64,000 nt of DNA from contig NZ_UAPQ01000007.1 in assembly GCF_900444995.1 (NCBI RefSeq), positions 248,001-312,000 of the forward strand, in the 5' to 3' direction. The first letter of the stretch is position 1; the number at the start of each line of letters is the position of its first letter. The translations under genes and the position numbers were made by a program. Positions 16,552-24,011 of this stretch are shown here, piece by piece. Below the pieces are notes generated by a model. The model saw only the letters and a list, made by a program, of their open reading frames with translations. It was not told the origin of the DNA and did not search any database. Source of the stretch: Actinomyces bovis. GTDB taxonomy: Bacteria; Actinomycetota; Actinomycetes; Actinomycetales; Actinomycetaceae.

Positions 16552-17427
16552 GTGAACGAGGCCCCGAGGGAGACGACGCCGTCGCCTAGCACCCAGGAAT
16601 CTGAGGTGACTGCGGCCGCCCAAGCTTTGGCGGCGCTTATGGCTGGCGCTCGCACTCTGGCGGTCACGGGTGCAGGCATCTCTACCGACGCCGGTATCCC
16701 CGATTATCGGGGCCTTGGGACCACCCCGGTTTCCCCGGTGGATTACAGCCAATTCGTTTCTGACCCCCTGTGGTACCGGTGGGTTTGGGCGCGCAATCAC
16801 GCCACTTGGCGCCTGTTGGAGTCGCTCAGCCCGACGCCGGGACATGCGGCCTTGGCTCGTCTGGAAGAGGCGGGCTTGGTGACGGGTGTGGCCACGCAGA
16901 ACGTGGACCGCTTGCACTCGCGCGCGGGTCAGGCAACAGTCTGGGAGCTGCACGGCGCTTACGACCGGGTGGTCTGCCTGGAGTGTGCGGCCGTAACCAG
17001 CCGCTCCGCCTTAGATAAGCGTCTGTACGCTGCCAACCCGCATTACCCGCGTGAAAGCGACCCTCGCCGCGTGGAGATCACCCCGGAGGCGAACCGCACT
17101 GCCGCCACCGCCTGCGACTTCCAAGTGGTCTACTGTCAGGACTGCGGCGGTCCCCTTAAGCCTGACATTGTGTTTTTTGGGGAGGGCTTGCCTCCGGCCA
17201 TGGATCTGGCGATGGAGGCTGCGGGGAACTGCGATGTGGTGCTGGTGGCGGGCACTAGCCTGACGGTGCTCACGGGTTTGTGGATTGTGCGCCAGGCGGT
17301 GGCCAAGGGAGCGCGGCTCGCCGTCGTGAATCGTGGCGCCACGGCAGTGGATGGGGCGGCTGACCTGCGCGTGGAGGGCGGTACCAGCCAGGTGTTGGCG
17401 GCGACGGCGGAGCTACTTCTGGGCTGA
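16552..17427 (+). CDS. Sir2 family NAD-dependent protein deacylase
   Basis: NAD-consuming protein deacylase. GAGISTDAGIPDYRG lies at residues 40-54, TQNVDRLHSRAG near 115, the catalytic His134 in WELHGAYDR, and a Cys4 zinc site at C142, C145, C195 and C198. KPDIVFFGEGLP (near 203) and VAGTSLTV (near 231) complete the Rossmann part. All catalytic residues are present. The start is GTG at 16552, 11 bp after the amidotransferase-like gene, so the two are likely one transcript. The last 15 bp overlap, tail to tail, with the nucleoside phosphorylase-like gene on the other strand. Confidence 0.92.
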   Translation: MNEAPRETTPSPSTQESEVTAAAQALAALMAGARTLAVTGAGISTDAGIPDYRGLGTTPVSPVDYSQFVSDPLWYRWVWARNHATWRLLESLSPTPGHAALARLEEAGLVTGVATQNVDRLHSRAGQATVWELHGAYDRVVCLECAAVTSRSALDKRLYAANPHYPRESDPRRVEITPEANRTAATACDFQVVYCQDCGGPLKPDIVFFGEGLPPAMDLAMEAAGNCDVVLVAGTSLTVLTGLWIVRQAVAKGARLAVVNRGATAVDGAADLRVEGGTSQVLAATAELLLG

Positions 17428-18249
17428 GGCCTGCGGTTCTTTGAGGCAGGCCATCATGGCCTCAATGGCAGCTAAAACCAGAACGGTCGGTTCGGCGACG
17501 GCGTCGGAGCGCTCGGGGCGGGTATTGGCCCGCTTACCACGGGAGGCGCCACTGCTGCTAACTTGCGAGTCCACAATTGCGAGCCCAGCCACCCGCGCTC
17601 CGCGGGAGCACAAGAGCATGGCCTCGGCTACGGAGTCGGTTACGGCGGCATCTGCCCCCAGGCTGGAGAGCATGCGCGCTTCCAGGGGAGTGGGCAGAGT
17701 GGGGCCCGGCACCAGGGCCACACCGGTGGGCGCACCCATGCCCTTGATTCCCGAGATGGCTTTGAGGCAGCCCTCGTCCCAGCCGGTGCGCACGCGCCCC
17801 TTGGAGGTGAAGAAGGGGGAACCGGTGAGGTTTACATGGTCGGCCACGGGCAGCACTTCACCGATGCGCGGGTCTCCTAGGGAGGTGGCGCGGCCGACCA
17901 GCAGGGCACCGCGCACGCGTGCGGAGGCGGCCAGTCGGGCTAGGGCGAGGATGCGGTGGGAGGACTTGCCTTCAAAGATGGCGCTGCGGCCGCGGGCCAC
18001 CAGGATGCCCATGCCGTCGCGCTCGTAGCTGCGCAGGTCGTCAGCCTGGCCGCGTACTCCGGGCACAGCCACACCCGGTAGGAAGGAGAGGCGGGCGCGG
18101 GTTAGGGGCCGACCCCATTCGGCGTCGAGCTCGGTGAGGAAGGCGGGCTCAGCCACCACCAGCAGGTCGTGGCTGGCGCGTCCGGTGGCCAGAAGGATCG
18201 AGGCCCCGTCGGGGTCATCCTCCCAGACGGTCCGGGGCTGCGCCGTCAT
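17413..18249 (-). CDS. purine nucleoside phosphorylase-like protein
   Basis: Resembles the trimeric PNP/MTAP family that cleaves purine nucleosides with phosphate. The substrate-binding region VARGRSAIFEGKSSHRI (near residue 84) stands where PNPs have a RxHxYEG motif, and VADHVNLTGSPFF (near 134) matches the conserved DHINLTG segment. GADAAVTDSVAEAMLLCSRG (near 199) matches the GADxVGMSTVPE-type region. Several family residues differ (AIFEGKSSH for HxYEG), so substrate preference is uncertain. ATG at 18249 is preceded by GGTGAG. Tail-to-tail overlap of 15 bp with the sirtuin gene. Confidence 0.82.
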   Translation of the reverse strand: MTAQPRTVWEDDPDGASILLATGRASHDLLVVAEPAFLTELDAEWGRPLTRARLSFLPGVAVPGVRGQADDLRSYERDGMGILVARGRSAIFEGKSSHRILALARLAASARVRGALLVGRATSLGDPRIGEVLPVADHVNLTGSPFFTSKGRVRTGWDEGCLKAISGIKGMGAPTGVALVPGPTLPTPLEARMLSSLGADAAVTDSVAEAMLLCSRGARVAGLAIVDSQVSSSGASRGKRANTRPERSDAVAEPTVLVLAAIEAMMACLKEPQASAQK

Positions 18250-18515
18250 CTCTGCTCACCTTTCAGATCAGTCCATCCGCCGGTGTTTGGGCGACTCCAG
18301 CGGTCAGGCACTTGGGTGCGGCGTGGTGCACCCGGGCTTGGGACATATTTGTCTGATCTGAGCCTAACGCCTACTTGCCGTTGTTATGGTAACGCGCCCA
18401 TGAGGTAACAATCTTGTTTGGCTGCTGTCTGTCGATCAGCACCAGAGCTACGGCCTTGAAGTTGCGTCGACGGCGGTTCTGGTGCGCAGAGGTGGGCATT
18501 GTGCGCGAGGCTGAT

Positions 18516-18704
18516 TCAGGCCTGGAAGATCTCCTCTACTGTCCGATCGAAGTAACGGGCGATAGCGATGGCTAGAGGTAGGGAGGGGTCATACCGGCCC
18601 TTCTCGATGGAGTTAATGGACTGGCGCGACACCCCCAGGGCCTCACCCAGCTGAGCTTGGGTGAGGCCTCTGGCTTCGCGAAGCTCACGAACGGAGTTGT
18701 CCAT
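18516..18704 (-). CDS. XRE family transcriptional regulator
   Basis: A 62-aa single-domain Cro/CI-type DNA-binding protein. The helix-turn-helix is TQAQLGEALGVSRQSINSIE (about residues 15-34), followed by the usual KGRYDPSLPLAIAIARYF and an acidic end. This short form is common in Gram-positive bacteria and is often encoded next to a membrane protein. Here the divergent neighbour at 18847 is an unknown soluble protein. Inverted repeats at 18751-18789, between the two genes, are the likely operator. Confidence 0.92.
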   Translation of the reverse strand: MDNSVRELREARGLTQAQLGEALGVSRQSINSIEKGRYDPSLPLAIAIARYFDRTVEEIFQA

Positions 18705-18750
18705 CAGACCGCCTTCAAATGGTTGAGATAACCGAGATCAGGATTCCCTG

Positions 18751-18789
18751 CTATGTCTAGTGTGCTTGACATAGGCCGCCATGTCAAGC
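18751..18789. promoter_or_regulatory. overlapping inverted repeats, probable operator and promoter of the XRE regulator
   Basis: GCTTGACAT (18764-18772) and ATGTCAAGC (18781-18789) form a perfect 9-bp inverted repeat with an 8-bp spacer. CTATGTC (18751-18757) and GACATAG (18768-18774) form a second one. Each arm of the first repeat contains TTGACA, the -35 consensus, one for each strand, so binding here could control both divergent genes. Confidence 0.65.
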
Positions 18790-18846
18790 TTCCTTACCAA
18801 TCTGGCTCTCGCACTCAGGGAGCAGCCCAGCACTTAGGCTCGGATC

Positions 18847-19275
18847 ATGCCGACGCTAACCGCCTACCTCGCGCACGCCCCTATCGACGTCGTCCTACCT
18901 CTGGTGCAGGGCGTCTTCACTGACGCCGGCTGGCGCCTCAGCACCACCTCCACCCCCGACGCCACCCAACTCACCGCGGAGCGCGGTAGCCGCACCAAAA
19001 CCTTTCTGCTGGCGGGCGCCGCAGGCGAAGACTTCCATCTGCGCCAAGAGCTGACCCTCACCTCCCAGGCCGAGGCCACCTCAGACCTGTCCCTGCTCGG
19101 CTCGGCCGCGTCAAGCAGCACCGCCACCCGCATCGACTACCCCACCGCTGGCGCCCGCGCCATCAACTGCGGCGGCGTCTACGGCGCAGACCAGGAGATG
19201 CGTGCCCACGACGACCTCGCCGAACAGATCGTCACCGCCCTGCGGCAGGCTGGGATCGACGTCGGGCACCTGTAA
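18847..19275 (+). CDS. hypothetical protein, divergent from XRE regulator
   Basis: 142 aa, no signal peptide or membrane segment, mixed alpha/beta character. No family was recognised. It starts with ATG 18847 and its upstream region contains the inverted repeats shared with the XRE gene. Codon use is like that of the neighbours. A Gly/Ser/Thr-rich middle (residues 80-110) is followed by a conserved-looking helix (HDDLAEQIVTALRQAGIDVG) at the end. Function unknown. Regulation by the XRE protein is inferred from the shared intergenic region only. Confidence 0.7.
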   Translation: MPTLTAYLAHAPIDVVLPLVQGVFTDAGWRLSTTSTPDATQLTAERGSRTKTFLLAGAAGEDFHLRQELTLTSQAEATSDLSLLGSAASSSTATRIDYPTAGARAINCGGVYGADQEMRAHDDLAEQIVTALRQAGIDVGHL

Positions 19276-19332
19276 GCGCCGAAACTGCCGGAGCACCATG
19301 GCGGCAGGCGGTGCGGCAGGCAAGATGAGCTG

Positions 19333-22233
19333 GTGAGCCATCCCGACGCCGTCGCCCGCCTGCTTGCCGCTCCCCCAGACCTCCCGGTCGTGGCCGCCCT
19401 GCCACGACTGCGCGCGTTGCTGTCGGCACACGCGGACGATCCAGGAGCCGCGAGCGCCCCTCCTCCAGGGGCTGGCGCCGCCGTAGTGGTGACGGCACCA
19501 CCGGGTACCGGCAAGACCACGCTGGTCCCGCCCTTGGTGGCAGACGTGCTGCGGGAGCGGACGGCACCGGCCTTGCCCGCGGCTTCAACCCCGCCAGCTG
19601 TACCAATAACTCGGCCCGATACACCCGCAGTGGCCCTGCCGCCCGCAACCACGCCACCGCTTGGAGGGAAGGTGCTGGTCACCCAGCCACGGCGGATCGC
19701 CGCCCGCGCTGCCGCTAGACGCCTGGCGGCACTGCTAGGTGAGCCGGTCGGCCAGACGGTTGGTTATGCCGTGCGCGGTGAGCGGCGGGCGGGCCCGGCC
19801 ACGCGCATTGAGGTGGTGACGGCGGGTTTGCTGCTGCGGCGTCTGCAGGCTGATCCGGCCCTGGAGGGCGTAGGGGCGGTGGTGTTGGATGAGGTCCACG
19901 AACGTTCTCTGGATTCGGACCTGCTGCTGGCCTTGCTGCTAGATGCCCGCGCCGCCCTGCGCGAGGACCTGCTGCTGGTGGCTATGTCCGCCACCTTAGA
20001 CGCCGAAAAGCTGTGCATCCTGTTGAGCGACGGCACTGCCCCGGCGCCCTTAGTGGAGGCATCGGCGCGGGCATATCCGGTGGCTGAGCACTGGTGTCCA
20101 CCCCCGGCTAGGGTGCCCCGGCTGGGGCCGCGCGGGGTACCGCGTGAGTTCCTGGCCCATGTGACGGCCATGGTGCTGCGGGCACTGGCGGAGTCCGGGT
20201 CCGCTGTGGGCGGTGGCGACGTGTTGGTGTTCCTGCCTGGTGTACGGGAGGTGGAGGCGGTAGTCGCCGCCCTGCGCGCGGCGCTGCCGGAGCGCCCGGG
20301 CGCAGACCTGGTGGAGGTGCTGCCTTTGCACGGGCGCCTGAACTCCAAGCAGCAGGACGCCGCCCTGGCAGCAAGTAGCCCGGGGCGGCGGCGCGTCGTC
20401 GTCGCCACCAATGTGGCTGAGTCTTCGCTGACCGTGCCGGGGGTGCGAGTGGTGGTGGATTCGACGCTGGCGCGCGAACCACGCCTGGATGTGGCGCGCG
20501 ACATCAGCGGTCTAGTGACAGTGGGGGTGTCACGGGCGGCGGGCATGCAGCGTGCCGGGCGGGCGGGGCGCGAGAGGCCGGGCATAGTGTTCCGCTGCTG
20601 CTCGCAGGTGGACTGGGCGCAGGCTGCGCTAGCGCCTACGCCGGAGATTCTGTCCGCAGATCTGACGCGCACGGCCTTGGAATTGGCCGCCTGGGGTACG
20701 CCCAGCGCTGCGGGCCTGGCGTGGCTTGACGCGCCCCCGGCGGCGGCATTCGCAGCAGCCCAGGAGACGCTGCGGAGCCTGGGGCTTTGTGGCGACGACG
20801 GCGCTGTGACGCCACTGGGCCGGGCGGTCGCGGCGGTCCCGGCCCCGGTGCGTGAGGCGCGGGCTTTGCTGGCTGCTTGGCCAAGGTTGGGGGTGCGGCG
20901 CGCAGCCGAGGCGACGGCGCTGCTGACCGGTGATCTGCGTGCCCCCGGCGGTAACCTGACCGCTTTGGCGCGGCAGGTACATGCTGGCGGGCCTGCTTCG
21001 GGCACTTGGCGGGCGGAGGTCGAACGCTTGCAGCAGGCCGTGCGTGCGGCGGACTACGGCGTCGATCAATTGGCGACTGCGGCAGATGACGCGGGGGCAG
21101 GCTGTGCAGAAGAAGCTGGAGTGGCAGCAAACGGTCTTGCGGCCAGCAGCACAGATGCACTGCCTGGCGCAGCCTCGGGGACGCTGGCGGAGGCCGTCGC
21201 ACTGGTGGCCGGGCTGGCGCACCCGGAATGGGTGGCGTGGCGGCGTGGGGAAGCGCCGCGCGCGGGCGAGGAGGCGCACTACCTGACGGTGGCGGGCGTG
21301 GGCGTGCGGCTGCCTGCGGGGGCGCCTTTGTCGGGGTCGCGCTGGTTAGCGGTGGCTGAATTGGAGCGGGCGCCGGGTGGGGCTGGCCGGAGTGCGGATG
21401 CGCTGGTGCGGGCGGCGGCGCCTTTGGGGGAGGCTGAGGCCTTGCATTTGGCGGCGCCGTGGCTGGTTACGGAGGAGCGGGCGCTGTGGGAGGAGGGGCG
21501 GCTGCGCGCTGAGCGGGTGCGGCGGCTCGGCGCGATCACGCTGGACTCGGCGCCGTCGGGAGCATTGGAGCCTGCGGTGGTGGCGGCTGCCGTGGTGAGT
21601 GCTTGCGAGGCGGAGGCGGCAGCTGGGCGGGAGGCTTTGGGGCTGCTGCCTTGGGACCAGGAGGCGCGTAACTTGCGGGCGCGCTTGGCTCTGCTGCACC
21701 GGACGCTGGGGGAACCCTGGCCTGAGGTTGACGATGCCGCCCTTTTGACGCGGGCCAACGAGTGGCTGATACCTGCGGTGACTGCGCTGGCGGAAGCTAG
21801 GGGTGGGAGGCGCTTTGACTTGAGGCGGCTAGAGGTGGCGGCAGCGCTGCAGGCTTTACTGCCGTGGCCTGCGGCGGCGAACTTGGAGCAGCTGGCGCCC
21901 GAGCGGCTGGAGGTGCCTTCAGGTTCAGCGGTACGGCTGGATTATGTGGGCGAGCAGGGCGAAGTGTTGGAGCGGCCGGTGCTGGCGGTGCGGGTGCAGG
22001 AGTGTTTTGGTTGGGCGGCGACGCCGTCGGTGGTGGATGGGCGCGTGCCGGTGCTGTTGCACTTGTTGTCCCCGGCGCGGCGGCCTGTGGCGGTGACCGA
22101 TGACCTGCGGTCCTTCTGGGAAGGGCCCTACCGGCAGGTACGCGCAGAACTACGGGGCCGCTACCCCAAGCACTCTTGGCCGGAAGATCCCTGGACAGCC
22201 CCGGCCCTGCGCGGCACCAAAAAGCGAGGTTGA
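19333..22233 (+). CDS. hrpB: ATP-dependent helicase HrpB
   Basis: DEAH-box RNA/DNA helicase. Motif I TAPPGTGKTT is at residues 54-63, Ia VLVTQPRRIAARAAA near 115, motif II LDEVHERSLDSDLL near 184, III AMSATLD, IV VFLPGVREVEAV near 299, V VVATNVAESSLTVPGV near 356 and VI QRAGRAGRERPG near 406. The HA2 and HrpB-specific C-terminal domains fill the rest (to 966 aa). A Pro/Ala/Thr-rich insert of about 45 residues separates motif I from Ia (about 70-113), unusual for the family. The start is GTG at 19333; an ATG 8 bp earlier is out of frame. Extremely GC-rich. The biological role of bacterial HrpB is poorly defined. Confidence 0.93.
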   Translation: MSHPDAVARLLAAPPDLPVVAALPRLRALLSAHADDPGAASAPPPGAGAAVVVTAPPGTGKTTLVPPLVADVLRERTAPALPAASTPPAVPITRPDTPAVALPPATTPPLGGKVLVTQPRRIAARAAARRLAALLGEPVGQTVGYAVRGERRAGPATRIEVVTAGLLLRRLQADPALEGVGAVVLDEVHERSLDSDLLLALLLDARAALREDLLLVAMSATLDAEKLCILLSDGTAPAPLVEASARAYPVAEHWCPPPARVPRLGPRGVPREFLAHVTAMVLRALAESGSAVGGGDVLVFLPGVREVEAVVAALRAALPERPGADLVEVLPLHGRLNSKQQDAALAASSPGRRRVVVATNVAESSLTVPGVRVVVDSTLAREPRLDVARDISGLVTVGVSRAAGMQRAGRAGRERPGIVFRCCSQVDWAQAALAPTPEILSADLTRTALELAAWGTPSAAGLAWLDAPPAAAFAAAQETLRSLGLCGDDGAVTPLGRAVAAVPAPVREARALLAAWPRLGVRRAAEATALLTGDLRAPGGNLTALARQVHAGGPASGTWRAEVERLQQAVRAADYGVDQLATAADDAGAGCAEEAGVAANGLAASSTDALPGAASGTLAEAVALVAGLAHPEWVAWRRGEAPRAGEEAHYLTVAGVGVRLPAGAPLSGSRWLAVAELERAPGGAGRSADALVRAAAPLGEAEALHLAAPWLVTEERALWEEGRLRAERVRRLGAITLDSAPSGALEPAVVAAAVVSACEAEAAAGREALGLLPWDQEARNLRARLALLHRTLGEPWPEVDDAALLTRANEWLIPAVTALAEARGGRRFDLRRLEVAAALQALLPWPAAANLEQLAPERLEVPSGSAVRLDYVGEQGEVLERPVLAVRVQECFGWAATPSVVDGRVPVLLHLLSPARRPVAVTDDLRSFWEGPYRQVRAELRGRYPKHSWPEDPWTAPALRGTKKRG

Positions 22234-22739
22234 ACCTTGAAAGCTGCGAACCGCAAAACAGCGATTGCTAAGCGGTTCTGGTGCCAGTAATTACGAGCTT
22301 CTGGTACTGCGAGCCTGAGGGTAGCAGGACTTGCTGGCAGTCATAGACCGTTGCCGTCGGAGCTTTCATCCGCGATAGTCGTGGCGGTCTCTAAAGGGCC
22401 GTGTAAGCGCCAGGCATGATGCTACGAGTATGGCCGCCTAACGGCATGCCGTGGACGAGGCTTCTCTGTGAGTTACGGGTTAAGCAGTGGCGGGATTGCC
22501 TTGATCTATCACCCGCGAGCGCGTGATACTGGATAGGCCCCGCATCAAGGTGCGGTGCGGAAGTAAACGCCGGAGTACCTGTGAGGTCATAGGGCCCGGC
22601 GTTCGCGCTACCTAGAGCAGATTCACGCGCCCACCCGCCTGCAGGCCTCCAAGCGCTCCTAGGCTCGGAGGTCACCGACCTCTACCGCGACCTCATTCCT
22701 CCCGCCGACCAGGGCCTCTGAGATGAGAAAGGCATACAT
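22234..22739. other. 506-bp region without a convincing gene; possible gene remnant
   Basis: No intact gene is supported. A short open stretch ending with TGA at 22719-22721 reads LLGSEVTDLYRDLIPPADQG, which looks protein-like and may be the 3' remnant of a lost gene. GCGGTTCTGGTGC at 22272-22284 recurs at 18473-18485 in another intergenic region. One copy of a 19-bp direct repeat lies at 22633-22651. Confidence 0.5.
22633..22651 (+). repeat. 19-bp direct repeat, left copy
   Basis: ACCCGCCTGCAGGCCTCCA, identical to 23121-23139. The two copies flank the orphan antitoxin-like gene. The core CCTGCAGG is palindromic. Confidence 0.85.
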
Positions 22740-23078
22740 ATGACTATCCACCGCACCACCTTCAGTGACGCTGACCAGGCCTACTACGACCAGCTCGACG
22801 AGGATGTCACCGCAGGGCTGATCCCCACCATCGCCCGAGGCGCTCCCCGTGACGGCTCCCGCATCAGCGACGAAGAGCTCGACGCGATCCTTGGAGGCCG
22901 CCCTAACCTCGGCGAAGCTCGTGCCACCGGAAAGGGACGCTCTCCACGCCGCCAGGTGCGTCTACCCGAGGCCACCAGCGACGCCCTGGATGCCTACGCC
23001 GCCGCTAACGGCACCACCCCCAGCGCCGTCATGCGCGAAGCGCTGGAAGCATATTTACAGGGCAAGGTGCCCGCCTGA
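22740..23078 (+). CDS. ribbon-helix-helix protein, orphan antitoxin-like
   Basis: 112 aa. The C-terminal 40 residues (RRQVRLPEATSDALDAYAAA, then TTPSAVMREALEAYL) form a CopG/Arc-type ribbon-helix-helix fold. The N-terminal part is acidic with ISDEELDAILGGRPNLG, a pattern seen in antitoxins of type II modules. AGAAAGG lies 7-8 nt before the ATG. No toxin gene follows: the next 120 bp run into a terminator and tRNA-Ser(CGA). It is therefore an orphan or the remaining half of a broken module. It sits between the two copies of a 19-bp direct repeat. Confidence 0.82.
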   Translation: MTIHRTTFSDADQAYYDQLDEDVTAGLIPTIARGAPRDGSRISDEELDAILGGRPNLGEARATGKGRSPRRQVRLPEATSDALDAYAAANGTTPSAVMREALEAYLQGKVPA

Positions 23079-23120
23079 CCCAAGAAGCTGGACGCTGAGC
23101 AGGTGAGGCCAATTCCCTTA

Positions 23121-23139
23121 ACCCGCCTGCAGGCCTCCA
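23121..23139 (+). repeat. 19-bp direct repeat, right copy
   Basis: Identical to 22633-22651, 42 bp past the antitoxin-like gene and 60 bp from the 3' end of tRNA-Ser(CGA). Confidence 0.85.
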
Positions 23140-23152
23140 GGTGCTACACGCG

Positions 23153-23195
23153 AAAACCCCGCCTTTCCGACTTTTCGCTGGAATGGCGGGGTTTT
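23153..23195 (-). terminator. bidirectional terminator between tRNA-Ser(CGA) and the antitoxin-like gene
   Basis: AAAACCCCGCC (23153-23163) and GGCGGGGTTTT (23185-23195) are perfect 11-bp arms with A- and T-tracts on both sides, suitable for termination from either strand. Confidence 0.88.
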
Positions 23196-23198
23196 CTG

Positions 23199-23287
23199 TG
23201 GCGGTAGCGCTGGGATTCGAACCCAGGGTGGCTATGAACCACACAGACTTTCGAGATCTGCACCTTCGGCCGCTCGGACACGCTACC
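23199..23287 (-). tRNA. tRNA-Ser(CGA)
   Basis: Minus-strand cloverleaf with acceptor GGTAGCG/CGCTACC, anticodon loop CTCGAAA (CGA), a long variable arm (GTGTGGTTCATAGCCACC) and T-arm CTGGGTTCGAATCCCAG. CCA is encoded at 23199-23201 in complement. Confidence 0.97.
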
Positions 23288-23401
23288 TCGGGCATTGAGG
23301 TTACACGGCGCCACGTACGCCGCCCAATCGCAGGCTGGTGCGAGGTCGCTCACGCGCACAACAAACACCCTCAAGCCACGCCCGCCGCATACCCCAGCAC
23401 T

Positions 23402-23887
23402 TCACCGCCGCTGCTCGAAGAACTCCCGCAGCAACCCCTCACACTGCGCTGCACGCAGGCCCGCCAACACCTCCACCTGATGGTTGGCGCGCGGGTCACG
23501 CAGCACGTCGCGCACACTGCCGCAAGCCCCCGTGCGCGGCTCCCAGGCCCCAAAAACCACTCGCGTCACACGCGCCAGCACCACCGCCCCCGCACACATC
23601 GTGCAGGGCTCCAAAGTCACCACCAGCGTGCAACCCTCCAGGTGAGAGTCACCCAGGGCCGCCCCGGCAGCCCGCAGCGCCCGCAACTCGGCGTGCGCCG
23701 TCGGATCGTGCTCGGCCTCGCGGGCATTGGCTGCCTCCGCGATAACGACGCCGTCGGGCCCCAAAACCACTGCCCCCACCGGCACCTCGCCCGCGTCCCC
23801 AGCCCTAGCCGCGAGCGCCAGCGCCCGCTGCATCGCAGCGTCGTAGCGCGCCACCACCAGCCCGGCGCCTGCCTGCTTTTCACTCAC
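23402..23887 (-). CDS. tadA: tRNA-specific adenosine deaminase
   Basis: Converts wobble adenosine 34 to inosine in tRNA-Arg(ACG). Its substrate tRNA-Arg(ACG) is encoded at 38.9 kb of this window. The zinc and catalytic motif HAE is at residues 65-67 (TAHAELRAL) and PCTMC at 94-98, with C95 and C98 as ligands. 161 aa is the normal length. ATG 23887; the gene lies upstream of tRNA-Ser(CGA) on the same strand. The 110-bp gap to that tRNA holds nothing recognised. Confidence 0.96.
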   Translation of the reverse strand: MSEKQAGAGLVVARYDAAMQRALALAARAGDAGEVPVGAVVLGPDGVVIAEAANAREAEHDPTAHAELRALRAAGAALGDSHLEGCTLVVTLEPCTMCAGAVVLARVTRVVFGAWEPRTGACGSVRDVLRDPRANHQVEVLAGLRAAQCEGLLREFFEQRR

Positions 23888-24011
23888 ACACCCAGCCTGC
23901 CCACATCACCGCAGCGGCCACAAGCCACCCCCTGGTGCACTGCTCGCCTTGCGAAGCCATCGAGTTCCTGAAAGGCTCAAGCAGGCTATCTATGAACAAT
24001 GGAGGAGACTC

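Noticed and set aside
19764-21005. 413-codon open frame antisense to hrpB
   Set aside because: Ser/Arg/Ala-rich composition typical of the complementary frame of a GC-rich gene; hrpB has all its helicase motifs on the other strand.
23153-23195. Possible CRISPR-like or IS terminal repeat
   Set aside because: A single hairpin with A/T tails next to a tRNA; this is a bidirectional terminator.
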